This document shows positions 34,321-41,396 of a DNA stretch of 64,000 bases, in pieces. The notes under the pieces are model-generated. The model worked only from the letters and a program-made list of their open reading frames with translations, ran no database searches and was not told where the DNA came from. This DNA comes from Dokdonella_A ginsengisoli. GTDB lineage: Bacteria; Pseudomonadota; Gammaproteobacteria; Xanthomonadales; Rhodanobacteraceae. Location of the stretch: assembly GCF_042652785.1 (NCBI RefSeq), contig NZ_JBHSHD010000002.1:343352-407351 (forward strand), read 5' to 3'. The position numbers and the translations under genes were made by a program. The stretch's first letter is position 1. The number at the start of each line of letters is the position of its first letter.

Positions 34321-35148
34321 ATGCCCGCCCCTTCGGCCGCCGCCCGCTATGCCGTCTTCGGCCAGCCGATCGCGCATTCGCTGTCGCCGCGCATCCACGC
34401 CGCGTTCGGTGCGCGGCTCGGCATCGCGATCGACTACCGTGCGATCGAAGCCGGCGCCGGGGAATTCCCCGCACGCCTGGCTGCCTTCGCGCGCGACGGC
34501 GGCCGCGGCGCCAACGTCACCCTGCCGCTGAAGCAGGACGCGCTCGCACTGTGCGCAGCCCTCAGCGACCGCGCGCGCCGCGCCGGCAGCGTCAACACGC
34601 TGATCCGCGCCGGCGAAAGCTGGCACGGTGACAGCACCGACGGCGCCGGACTGCTGCGCGACCTGCGCGACCGCCACGGCTTCGAACCACGCGATCGCCG
34701 CGTGCTGCTGCTCGGCGCCGGCGGCGCTGCACGCGCGGCCGCGTTCGCGTTCGCCGATGCCGGCGCGAGAGAGCTGGTGATCGCCAACCGCACGCACGCA
34801 CGCGCCGCCGGACTCGCGCAGGCGATCGGCGCCGTCGCCAGCGCCACGGCCCTGGACGCGCTGGAAGCGCTCGGCCGCTTCGACCTCGTCGTCAATGCGA
34901 GCGCCGCCGGCCACGCCGGCGCGTCGACCGCGCTGCCACGCACGCTGCTCGACGCGCACACGCTGTGCTACGACCTGTCCTACGGCAAGGCCGCGCAGCC
35001 CTTCCTCGACGCCGCGCGCGAAGCCGGCGCGCGCCGCGTCAGCGACGGCCTGGGCATGCTGGTGGAGCAGGCAGCCGAATCCTTCGCGGCGTGGCACGGC
35101 GAGCGGCCCGATACCGAACCCGTCCACGCCGCGCTGCGCGAGGGCTGA
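34321..35148 (+). CDS. aroE: Shikimate dehydrogenase
   Basis: A 275-residue enzyme of aromatic amino-acid synthesis that reduces 3-dehydroshikimate with NADPH. Substrate motifs are YAVFGQPIAHSLSPRIHAAF and ANVTLPLKQDAL with the catalytic lysine, and the Asp is in DSTDGAGLL. The Rossmann motif is LLLGAGGAARAAAFAF followed by ELVIANRTHARA. The end reads DGLGMLVEQAAESFAAWHG. An ATG with GGAG upstream is used. Confidence 0.95.
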   Translation: MPAPSAAARYAVFGQPIAHSLSPRIHAAFGARLGIAIDYRAIEAGAGEFPARLAAFARDGGRGANVTLPLKQDALALCAALSDRARRAGSVNTLIRAGESWHGDSTDGAGLLRDLRDRHGFEPRDRRVLLLGAGGAARAAAFAFADAGARELVIANRTHARAAGLAQAIGAVASATALDALEALGRFDLVVNASAAGHAGASTALPRTLLDAHTLCYDLSYGKAAQPFLDAAREAGARRVSDGLGMLVEQAAESFAAWHGERPDTEPVHAALREG

Positions 35149-35151
35149 GGC

Positions 35152-35409
35152 GTGGACTGCCGCCCGCACTGCGGCGCCTGCTGCATCGCGCCGTCGATTT
35201 CCTCGCCGATCCCGGGCATGCCGCAGGGCAAGCCGGCCGGCGTGCGCTGCGTGCAGCTGACCGACGACAATGCCTGTGCGATCTTCGGCCGGCCCGAGCG
35301 GCCGGCGGTGTGCCGCACCCTGCGGCCGTCGCCGGCGATGTGCGGCACCGACCGCGCGCAGGCGCTGGCGACACTGGACGCGCTCGAGCGCGCGACCCGA
35401 CCCACCTGA
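35152..35409 (+). CDS. YkgJ-family cysteine cluster protein
   Basis: An 85-residue protein read from a GTG three bases after the aroE stop. The cysteines are spaced as in the YkgJ family: CRPHCGACC near the start, then VRCVQLTDDNACAIFG, PAVCRTLRPSPAMCG. This is a probable zinc or iron-sulfur site. It is coupled to aroE and precedes tpm by 14 bases, so the three are probably one operon. Confidence 0.88.
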   Translation: MDCRPHCGACCIAPSISSPIPGMPQGKPAGVRCVQLTDDNACAIFGRPERPAVCRTLRPSPAMCGTDRAQALATLDALERATRPT

Positions 35410-35423
35410 CCTGCGGAGCGACG

Positions 35424-36086
35424 ATGGAAGCGGATTTCTGGCTGCAACGCTGGCGCGAGAACCAGATCGGTTTCCACCAGGCGCACACGACGCCGTCGCT
35501 GGAACGCTACTGGAGCACGCTCGAACTGCCGCGCGGCAGCCGCGTGTTCGTGCCGCTGGCGGGCAAGTCGCTGGACCTGGTCTGGCTCGCCGCACAGGGT
35601 CATCGCGTGCTCGGCGTGGAGCTGTCCGCGCTGGCGGTCGAGCAGTTCTTCGCCGAGAACGGCTTGACGGCCACGGTGCACGAATCACGCTACGGCCGGC
35701 ATCACGTCGCCGGCGCGATCGAGCTGATCCATGGCGATGCGTTCGCGCTGGACGAGGCGGCACTGGCCGACTGCAGCGGCGTGTACGACCGCGCGGCGCT
35801 GATCGCGCTGCCGCCGGCCACGCGCGCCCGCTATGCCGGCGAACTCTATGCGCGCCTGCCGTCCGGCTGCCGCGGCCTGCTGGTCACGCTGGAGTACCCA
35901 CAGCCGCAGAAGAAGGGACCGCCGTTCTCGGTCGAGGAAACCGAGGTGCGCGCGCTGTACGCGCCGCGCTGGGACGTCGAGCGGCTGGAGCGCCGCGACG
36001 TGCTGGCCGAGGAGCCGCGTTTCGTCGCCGAAGGCCTGACCGCGCTGAGCAGCGCGGTGTATCGCCTGCGGCATCGCCCTGGCTAG
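35424..36086 (+). CDS. tpm: Thiopurine S-methyltransferase
   Basis: A 220-residue SAM-dependent enzyme: FWLQRWRENQIGFHQ at the start, SRVFVPLAGKSLDLVWLAAQ, GVELSALAVEQFFAENGL and VYDRAALIALPPATRARYA are the family motifs. Bacterial members methylate selenium and tellurium compounds. The ATG is 14 bases after the YkgJ-type gene. The stop TAG overlaps the convergent gamma carbonic anhydrase stop within CTAG (36083-36086). Confidence 0.93.
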   Translation: MEADFWLQRWRENQIGFHQAHTTPSLERYWSTLELPRGSRVFVPLAGKSLDLVWLAAQGHRVLGVELSALAVEQFFAENGLTATVHESRYGRHHVAGAIELIHGDAFALDEAALADCSGVYDRAALIALPPATRARYAGELYARLPSGCRGLLVTLEYPQPQKKGPPFSVEETEVRALYAPRWDVERLERRDVLAEEPRFVAEGLTALSSAVYRLRHRPG

Positions 36087-36619
36087 GCCGGCTGCGCCAG
36101 GTAGCGGTTCTTCAGCTTCACGTACTGCCGCGCCGAGTAGGACAGTTTCTCGATTTCCTGCGGCGACAGCTCGCGCACGCAGCGCGCCGGGTTGCCCAGC
36201 CACAGCTCGCCTTCGCCGACGATCTTGCCCGGCGGTACCAGCGCGCCGGCGCCGATGATCGCGTGGCGCTGCACCACGGCGCCGTCGAGCACGGTCGCGT
36301 GCATGCCGATCAGGCAGGCGTCGCCGATCGTGCAGGCGTGCAGGATCGCGCCGTGGCCGACGGTGACGTCGGCGCCGATCACCAGCGGCAGGCCGCCGGG
36401 CGAGTACGGGCCGTCGTGCGTCACGTGCAGCACGGCGCCATCCTGGATATTGGTGCGCGCGCCGACACGGATGTAGTGCACGTCGCCGCGCGCGACCGCG
36501 CAGGGCCAGAACGAGGCGTCCTCGCCGATCTCGACGTCGCCGATCACGACGGCGGCCGGGTCGACGTAGGCACTGGCCGCGACGCGCGGAACGAGATGGG
36601 CGTAGGGACGGATGTTCAT
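36083..36619 (-). CDS. Gamma-class carbonic anhydrase-like hexapeptide protein
   Basis: A 178-residue left-handed beta-helix protein. The hexapeptide coils (VVIGDVEIGEDASFWPCAVA, IRVGARTNIQDGAVLHV, IGADVTVGHGAILHACTIGD, IIGAGALVPPGKIVGEG) and the three histidine ligands (HVTHDG, GHGAILH and the following MHA) fit YrdA-type gamma carbonic anhydrases. Metal binding is likely; carbonic anhydrase activity is unproved in most of these. It is convergent and overlaps tpm at the stop codons. Confidence 0.92.
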   Translation of the reverse strand: MNIRPYAHLVPRVAASAYVDPAAVVIGDVEIGEDASFWPCAVARGDVHYIRVGARTNIQDGAVLHVTHDGPYSPGGLPLVIGADVTVGHGAILHACTIGDACLIGMHATVLDGAVVQRHAIIGAGALVPPGKIVGEGELWLGNPARCVRELSPQEIEKLSYSARQYVKLKNRYLAQPA

Positions 36620-36677
36620 CGGCGCTCGCGCAGCACGGCGCCCAAGCGTAGCAGCGCAGGCCACTGCGGCGCGCGCC

Positions 36678-37478
36678 TCACGCGTCCGCCCGGGCCAGTT
36701 CGCGGCACAGCGCCGCGGTGGCCTCGTCCTCGGCGAAGCAGCTTTCGATGCGCAGCTCGTCGAGGGTGACGTCGCGCGGCGTGGCGAAAGTGGTGATGGT
36801 CGAGAAGAAGCGCAGCTCGCGGTCGTGCTTGCGGAACGCCACGGTGAGCAGGGGCGCCGGTGCGGCATCGAGCTCGCGGCGCCGCCAGCGCGCCGGAACG
36901 CCGGGATAGGAGAGCGCCTCGTCGAGCAGGGCGCGCGCATGCGGATCGCCCGGTGCCGTGCGCAGCGCGCCGTGCAGATGGCGGATCAGTTCGGCGGCGA
37001 CCTCGTTCCAGTTGGCGACGGCGCCGCGCAGGTCGGCCGGGTCGAAGAAGTGGCGGATCATGTTCCGGTGCGGGCTGTCGCGGCCGTCGAGCAGGAAGCG
37101 GTTCACGCGCGCCGCCGCGCGATTGGCGCCGAGGATGTTCCAGCGTCGGTCGACGAGGAAGGCCGGATACGGCTCCTGCTGCACGAGCAGCAGATCGACG
37201 GCGCGGCGCACCTGGGTCAGCGAGGGCGCGTCCAGCGGGGCTTCGCCGTAGCGCGGCGCGTAACCGGCCGCGACCAGCAGTTCGTTGCGCTCGCGCAGCG
37301 GCATCTCGAGCGCTTCGGCGAGCCGCTCGATCGCCTCGCGGCTCGGCTTCGCCTTGCCGGTCTCGACGTAGCTCAGGTGCCGGCTGGACAGGCCGGCCTC
37401 GAGCGCGAGATCGAGCTGGCTGAGGCGGCGCGCAGCGCGCCATTCGCGCAGCAGGATGCCGATCTGGGGTGCGGACAT
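36678..37478 (-). CDS. XRE-type regulator with MmyB-like ligand domain
   Basis: A 266-residue regulator. Residues about 7-63 form an XRE helix-turn-helix (LLREWRAARRLSQLDLALEA, GLSSRHLSYVETGKAKPS). The rest is an MmyB-like ligand-binding domain (AFLVDRRWNILGANRAAARV, RFLLDGRD, RHFFDPADLR, FFSTITTFATPRDVTLDELR). Such proteins often bind fatty-acyl ligands and repress a divergent gene. Here twin ATGAC-N7-GTCAT sites lie between it and the divergent hydrolase gene. Confidence 0.9.
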   Translation of the reverse strand: MSAPQIGILLREWRAARRLSQLDLALEAGLSSRHLSYVETGKAKPSREAIERLAEALEMPLRERNELLVAAGYAPRYGEAPLDAPSLTQVRRAVDLLLVQQEPYPAFLVDRRWNILGANRAAARVNRFLLDGRDSPHRNMIRHFFDPADLRGAVANWNEVAAELIRHLHGALRTAPGDPHARALLDEALSYPGVPARWRRRELDAAPAPLLTVAFRKHDRELRFFSTITTFATPRDVTLDELRIESCFAEDEATAALCRELARADA

Positions 37479-37575
37479 CGAGGAAGGAGCCGGCCGGAAA
37501 CGCGCCGAGCATAGCGGCCCATTCCGGTCCCGGCCACGCCGCACCCGCGCCTGCCACGGCGGCGCACGCAATGCG

Positions 37576-37592
37576 ATGACCTCGCAGGTCAT
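37576..37592. promoter_or_regulatory. Candidate operator, copy 1 (ATGAC-N7-GTCAT)
   Basis: The sequence ATGACctcgcagGTCAT is a 5-bp inverted repeat with a seven-base spacer whose centre extends the symmetry to ATGACCT/AGGTCAT. It lies in the 196-base gap between the divergent XRE regulator and hydrolase genes. A second copy with the same half-sites and spacer starts 23 bases later, close to two helical turns. Confidence 0.6.
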
Positions 37593-37598
37593 GACGCG

Positions 37599-37615
37599 AT
37601 GACCCGGCGCGTCAT
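37599..37615. promoter_or_regulatory. Candidate operator, copy 2 (ATGAC-N7-GTCAT)
   Basis: ATGACccggcgcGTCAT has the same half-sites and the same seven-base spacer as the copy at 37576. The two together with the intervening GTCATGACGCGATGAC look like a double binding site for a dimeric regulator, most likely the adjacent XRE/MmyB protein. Confidence 0.6.
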
Positions 37616-37674
37616 TGCCGGTCGATGCGGCGAGGCCGAGCATCGCCGCACGTCTCCCGCCTCCGGATTTGCCC

Positions 37675-38646
37675 ATGAATCGTCGACGTTTTCTCGCACT
37701 CGCCGCCGCTGGCGTCGCGGCCGGCGCTGCCACTTCATTCGATTCGCTTGCCGCAGCGGCCGCCGAGGCGCCGCTCGACGCGGCGGCATTCAACGCCGCG
37801 CGCCGCTTCGTGCGCACCGCGTTCGGCAACATCGCCTACGTCGAGCGCGGCGCGGGCGCGGGCGCGCTGTTCCTGCACGGCTTCCCGCTGAACGGTTTCC
37901 AGTGGCGCGGCGCGCTGCCGGCGCTGGCCCGCCATCGCCGCTGCATCGCACCGGATTTCATGGCGCTCGGGCACACCGAGGTCGCCGCGGGCCAGGACGT
38001 CGGCCCGCAGGCCCAGGCGGCGATGCTGATCGCATTGCTCGACGCGCTGAAGATCGGCTCGGTCGACCTGATCGCCAACGACAGCGGCAGCCAGGTCGCC
38101 CAGCTGCTGGTCGCGCGCCATCCCGGGCGCGTGCGCACGCTGCTGCTGACCAACGGCGACTCGGAGATCGACAGCCCGCCGCCCGCGCTGGCGCCGGTGA
38201 TCGAGCTGTCGAAGGCCGGACGCTACTGCGACGAATGGCTCGCGCCGTGGCGGGCCGATCCGGCGCTGGCGCGTTCGCCGCAGGGCATCGGCGGCCTGTG
38301 CTACGCCGATCCGGCGCATCCGACCGACGAGGCGATCGAGGCGTACTTCGCACCGATCCTGGCGACACCGGCGCGCAAGGCGCTGATGCACGCCTATGCG
38401 ATCTCGCTGGAGCGCAATCCGCTGCTCGGCATCCGGCCGGCGCTGCGGCGCTCGCGCGTACCGACGCGCATCGTCTGGGGCACGGCCGACACGATCTTCT
38501 CGGCCGACAGCCCGGACCATCTCGAGCGCAGCTTCGGCGCATCGCGCGGCGTGCGCCGGCTGGAAGGCGCGCGCCTGTTCTGGCCGGAAGAACGCCCGGA
38601 GGTGATCGTCGAGGAGGCGCGCCGGCTGTGGGGAGTGGCCGGCTGA
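37675..38646 (+). CDS. Exported alpha/beta hydrolase of haloalkane-dehalogenase type, catalytic His not seen
   Basis: A 323-residue protein with a twin-arginine-like start (MNRRRFLALAAAGVAAGAA). The alpha/beta hydrolase core begins at about residue 50: oxyanion HGFPLNG (68-74), nucleophile elbow IANDSGSQVA with Asp136 in place of Ser, and a late acid in VWGTADTIF. The family histidine normally sits after a short Gly/Ala segment near the end; here that place reads EGARLFWPEERPEV, with no His. The ATG follows GATTTGCCC. It is controlled divergently from the XRE/MmyB regulator. It may be a binding protein or use another base. Confidence 0.85.
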   Translation: MNRRRFLALAAAGVAAGAATSFDSLAAAAAEAPLDAAAFNAARRFVRTAFGNIAYVERGAGAGALFLHGFPLNGFQWRGALPALARHRRCIAPDFMALGHTEVAAGQDVGPQAQAAMLIALLDALKIGSVDLIANDSGSQVAQLLVARHPGRVRTLLLTNGDSEIDSPPPALAPVIELSKAGRYCDEWLAPWRADPALARSPQGIGGLCYADPAHPTDEAIEAYFAPILATPARKALMHAYAISLERNPLLGIRPALRRSRVPTRIVWGTADTIFSADSPDHLERSFGASRGVRRLEGARLFWPEERPEVIVEEARRLWGVAG

Positions 38647-38700
38647 GAGCGCCCGCGGCCCGCGGCGGCGCGCTTGATTTCGCCGCCGCCGTGCGCCACG

Positions 38701-38730
38701 TTGGCGGTTCGTTCCGCCAATCGCCTTTTC
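38701..38730 (+). other. Hairpin just upstream of oligopeptidase A
   Basis: TTGGCGG-TTCGTT-CCGCCAA (7-bp stem, 38701-38720) is followed by TCGCCTTTTC and then the ATG at 38731. It could be the terminator of the hydrolase transcript, or a 5' leader hairpin that limits ribosome access, since no ribosome binding site is seen between it and the start. Confidence 0.45.
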
Positions 38731-40785
38731 ATGGACGCCTCCAACCCCCTGCTCGATCCGCGCGGCCTGCCGCGCTTCTCCGCCATCCGCCCCGAGCACG
38801 TCGAACCCGCGGTCGACGCGATCCTCGCCGACTACCGCGCGCGCATCGACGCGCTGCTCGCCTCCGACGCGCCGCGCGATTTCGCCGGGGTGGTGCTGCT
38901 CGGCGAGGAACTGGAAGACCGCCTCAACCGCGCCTGGGCGCCGGTCTCGCACCTGCACGGCGTGGCGGACAGCGAAGCGCTGCGCAAGGCGTACTCGGCC
39001 GCGCAGGAGAAGATCGTCGACCACGCCAGCGAACTCGGCCAGAACCGCGCGCTGTACGCCGCGGTGAAGGCGGTCGACGAGACGCCGGCGATGCGCACCT
39101 TGCCGCGCGCGGCGCGCACCCTGGTCGAGCACGAGCTGCGCGACTTCCGGCTCTCCGGCGTCGCGCTGGAGGAACCGGCGCGCTCGCGTTTCCGCGAGAT
39201 CGAAAGCGAGCTGGCGCGGCTGGCCACCGAGTTCGAGGAGGCCGTGCTCGACGCGACCGACGCGTGGAGCGAGACGCTCACCGACGAGACGCAGCTGCGC
39301 GGCATCCCCGAATCCGGCCGCGCCGTGCTGCGCGCCTACGCCGAGGAAAAATCGCTCGACGGCTGGCTGGTCACGCTCAAGCAGCCGAGCGTGCAGGCCG
39401 TGCTGACCTACGCCGACGACCGCGCCCTGCGCGAGCGCGTCTACACCGCCTACCAGACGCGCGCGTCCGACCAGGGGCCGACCGCGAATTCGTTCGACAA
39501 CTCGCCGCGCATCGAGAAGATCCTCGCGCTGCGCCACGAGGCGGCGCAGCTGCTCGGCTTCCGCGACGCGGCCGAGGAATCGCTGGCGACCAAGATGGCG
39601 CCGTCGCCGGACACGGTGCTGGCGTTCCTGCACGATCTGGCCGCGCGCGCCAGGCCGGTCGCCGAGCGCGAACTGGCCGAGCTGCGCACGTTCGCCGTGG
39701 ACCAGCTCGGCCTGGCGGACCTGCAGCCGTGGGACGTCGGCTACGCCGCGGAGAAGCTGCGCGAGAAGAAGTACGCGCTGAACGAGGAGGAGCTCAAGCC
39801 CTACTTCGCGCTCGACGCGGTGCTGGGCGGCTTCTTCGAGATCGTGCGGCGCGTGTTCGGCGTGTCGCTGAAACTGCGCGAAGGCGTCGACGTGTGGCAT
39901 CCCGACGTGCGCTACTACGACCTGATCGGCGCCGACGGACAGGTCTTCGCCGGCGCCTACGTCGATCTCTACGCGCGCAGCGGCAAGCGCGGCGGCGCGT
40001 GGATGGACGTGTGCGTCAACCGCTTCGTGCGCAGCGGCCGCGACGACGGCACGCAGCTGCCGGTCGCGTTCCTCACCTGCAACTTCGCCCCGCCGACCAG
40101 GGAAACGCCGTCGCTGCTGACCCACGACGACGTGCTGACCCTGTTCCACGAGTTCGGCCACGGCCTGCATCACCTGCTGACCGAGGTCGACTACCCCGGC
40201 GTCGCCGGCATCAGCGGCGTGGAATGGGACGCGGTGGAGCTGCCGAGCCAGTTCATGGAGAACTACGGCTGGCAGCGCGAGGCGCTCGACCTGTTCGCGC
40301 GCCACTGGAAGACCGGCGAGAAGCTGCCGGACGCGCTGTTCGAGCGCATGCAGGCGGCGCGGCATTTCCACGCCGGCCTGTTCCTCGTGCGCCAGCTCGA
40401 GTTCGGCCTGTTCGATTTCCGCATCCATCGCGAATTCGATCCGGCGCGCGGCGCGCGCGCGATGCCGATCCTGGGCGAGGTGCGCGAGGCGGTCGCCGTG
40501 ATCCATCCGCCCGCGTGGCAGCGTTTCCCGCACGCGTTCACGCACATCTTCGCCGGCGGCTACGCGGCCGGCTACTACAGCTATCTGTGGGCCGAGGTGC
40601 TGTCGGCCGACGCGTTCGAGCGCTTCGAGCAGGCCGGCGTGTTCGACCGCGCCACCGGCGAGGCGTACCGCAAGGCGATCCTCGCCGTCGGCGGTTCGCG
40701 ACCGGCGCTGGAGAGCTTCGTCGAGTTCCGCGGGCGCGAGCCCAAGCCCGACGCGCTGCTGCGCAGCTACGGCCTGGCCGCCTGA
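38731..40785 (+). CDS. prlC: Oligopeptidase A (M3 metallopeptidase)
   Basis: A 684-residue zinc peptidase, close in length to E. coli PrlC (680). The start is the Met of MDASNPLLDPRGLPRFSAIR. The zinc motif HEFGH lies at about residue 472 (LFHEFGHGLHHLLTE), and the third ligand is in PSQFMENYGW about 28 residues later. AGYYSYLWAEVLS is the C-terminal substrate region. It is cytoplasmic and degrades signal peptides and short peptides. The upstream Met (38674) is less likely. Confidence 0.95.
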   Translation: MDASNPLLDPRGLPRFSAIRPEHVEPAVDAILADYRARIDALLASDAPRDFAGVVLLGEELEDRLNRAWAPVSHLHGVADSEALRKAYSAAQEKIVDHASELGQNRALYAAVKAVDETPAMRTLPRAARTLVEHELRDFRLSGVALEEPARSRFREIESELARLATEFEEAVLDATDAWSETLTDETQLRGIPESGRAVLRAYAEEKSLDGWLVTLKQPSVQAVLTYADDRALRERVYTAYQTRASDQGPTANSFDNSPRIEKILALRHEAAQLLGFRDAAEESLATKMAPSPDTVLAFLHDLAARARPVAERELAELRTFAVDQLGLADLQPWDVGYAAEKLREKKYALNEEELKPYFALDAVLGGFFEIVRRVFGVSLKLREGVDVWHPDVRYYDLIGADGQVFAGAYVDLYARSGKRGGAWMDVCVNRFVRSGRDDGTQLPVAFLTCNFAPPTRETPSLLTHDDVLTLFHEFGHGLHHLLTEVDYPGVAGISGVEWDAVELPSQFMENYGWQREALDLFARHWKTGEKLPDALFERMQAARHFHAGLFLVRQLEFGLFDFRIHREFDPARGARAMPILGEVREAVAVIHPPAWQRFPHAFTHIFAGGYAAGYYSYLWAEVLSADAFERFEQAGVFDRATGEAYRKAILAVGGSRPALESFVEFRGREPKPDALLRSYGLAA

Positions 40786-40792
40786 TGCCGCG

Positions 40793-41317
40793 TCACCAGC
40801 AGGTGCAGCGGAAGAACCGCAGCACGCCTTCGCCGCGGTTGGCGAAGGCGTGCGCCCGGGCGCTGTCGAGCAGGTAGGGATCGCGCTCGATCGCGATCGA
40901 TTCGCTGCCGATTTCCAGGGTCAGCCGCCCCTCGGTGACGAACAGCAGCACGCGCCAGCCCTGCGGATCGGCGGCGGCCTCGTAGCGTTCGCCGGGCTGC
41001 AGCCGCCACTCCCACACCTCGACCTCGCGCCGCGCCTCCACGCTCCAGCGCAGCACGCCCTCGCCGCCGTGCGGGCCCGACCAGCCGAGCCGGTCGACGG
41101 CCTGCGTGCGCGGCGCGGCGGGATCGCGTACCAGATCGGCCAGCGTCGCGTTCAGCGCGATGCCGATCCGGTCCAGCGTGGCGGTGCTGGCGCTGCTGGC
41201 GCCGGCCTCGATCGCGCCGATCATGCGCAGGCTGATGCCGGAGCGCGCGGCCAGCTCCTTCTGGCTGAGCCCGGCGGCCAGGCGCCGCGTGCGCAGGTTG
41301 ATGGCGACGTGGGTCAT
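40793..41317 (-). CDS. XRE-family regulator with cupin domain
   Basis: A 174-residue regulator with an XRE helix-turn-helix in the first 65 residues (RTRRLAAGLSQKELAARSGI, SLRMIGAIEAGASSAS) and a C-terminal cupin domain (EVEVWEWRLQPGERYEAAAD, WRVLLFVTEGRLTLEIGSES). Such proteins repress transporters or amine-metabolism genes. It is 7 bases from the convergent prlC stop. It is divergent from the S41 peptidase gene; its start lies 23 bases from a perfect palindrome, GGCAAAATTTTGCC. Confidence 0.88.
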   Translation of the reverse strand: MTHVAINLRTRRLAAGLSQKELAARSGISLRMIGAIEAGASSASTATLDRIGIALNATLADLVRDPAAPRTQAVDRLGWSGPHGGEGVLRWSVEARREVEVWEWRLQPGERYEAAADPQGWRVLLFVTEGRLTLEIGSESIAIERDPYLLDSARAHAFANRGEGVLRFFRCTCW

Positions 41318-41339
41318 GAAACCCGGCGTGACTTGACTC

Positions 41340-41353
41340 GGCAAAATTTTGCC
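41340..41353. promoter_or_regulatory. Perfect 14-bp palindrome, candidate operator
   Basis: GGCAAAATTTTGCC is a perfect palindrome and very AT-rich compared with the surroundings. It lies in the spacer between a TTGACT (41333-41338) and a weak TAAGAA 17 bases later, in the 79-base gap between the XRE/cupin regulator and the S41 peptidase gene. It should be the operator of that regulator. Confidence 0.62.
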
Positions 41354-41366
41354 TCTAAGAATGCGT

Positions 41367-41378
41367 GCAATATTTTGC
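41367..41378. promoter_or_regulatory. Second, imperfect copy of the operator
   Basis: GCAATATTTTGC repeats the core GCAAAATTTTGC of the palindrome at 41340-41353 with one substitution. Its centre is about 26 bases further on. Two related sites in a 79-base divergent gap are expected for a regulator that controls both itself and its neighbour. Confidence 0.5.
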
Positions 41379-41396
41379 TTATAGCGGAGTCCGTGC

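Noticed and set aside
37599..40877. A 1092-codon open frame across the hydrolase and oligopeptidase genes
   Set aside because: It is an alternate frame of two well-supported genes and is Arg/Ala/Pro-rich with no motif, as expected from high-GC DNA.
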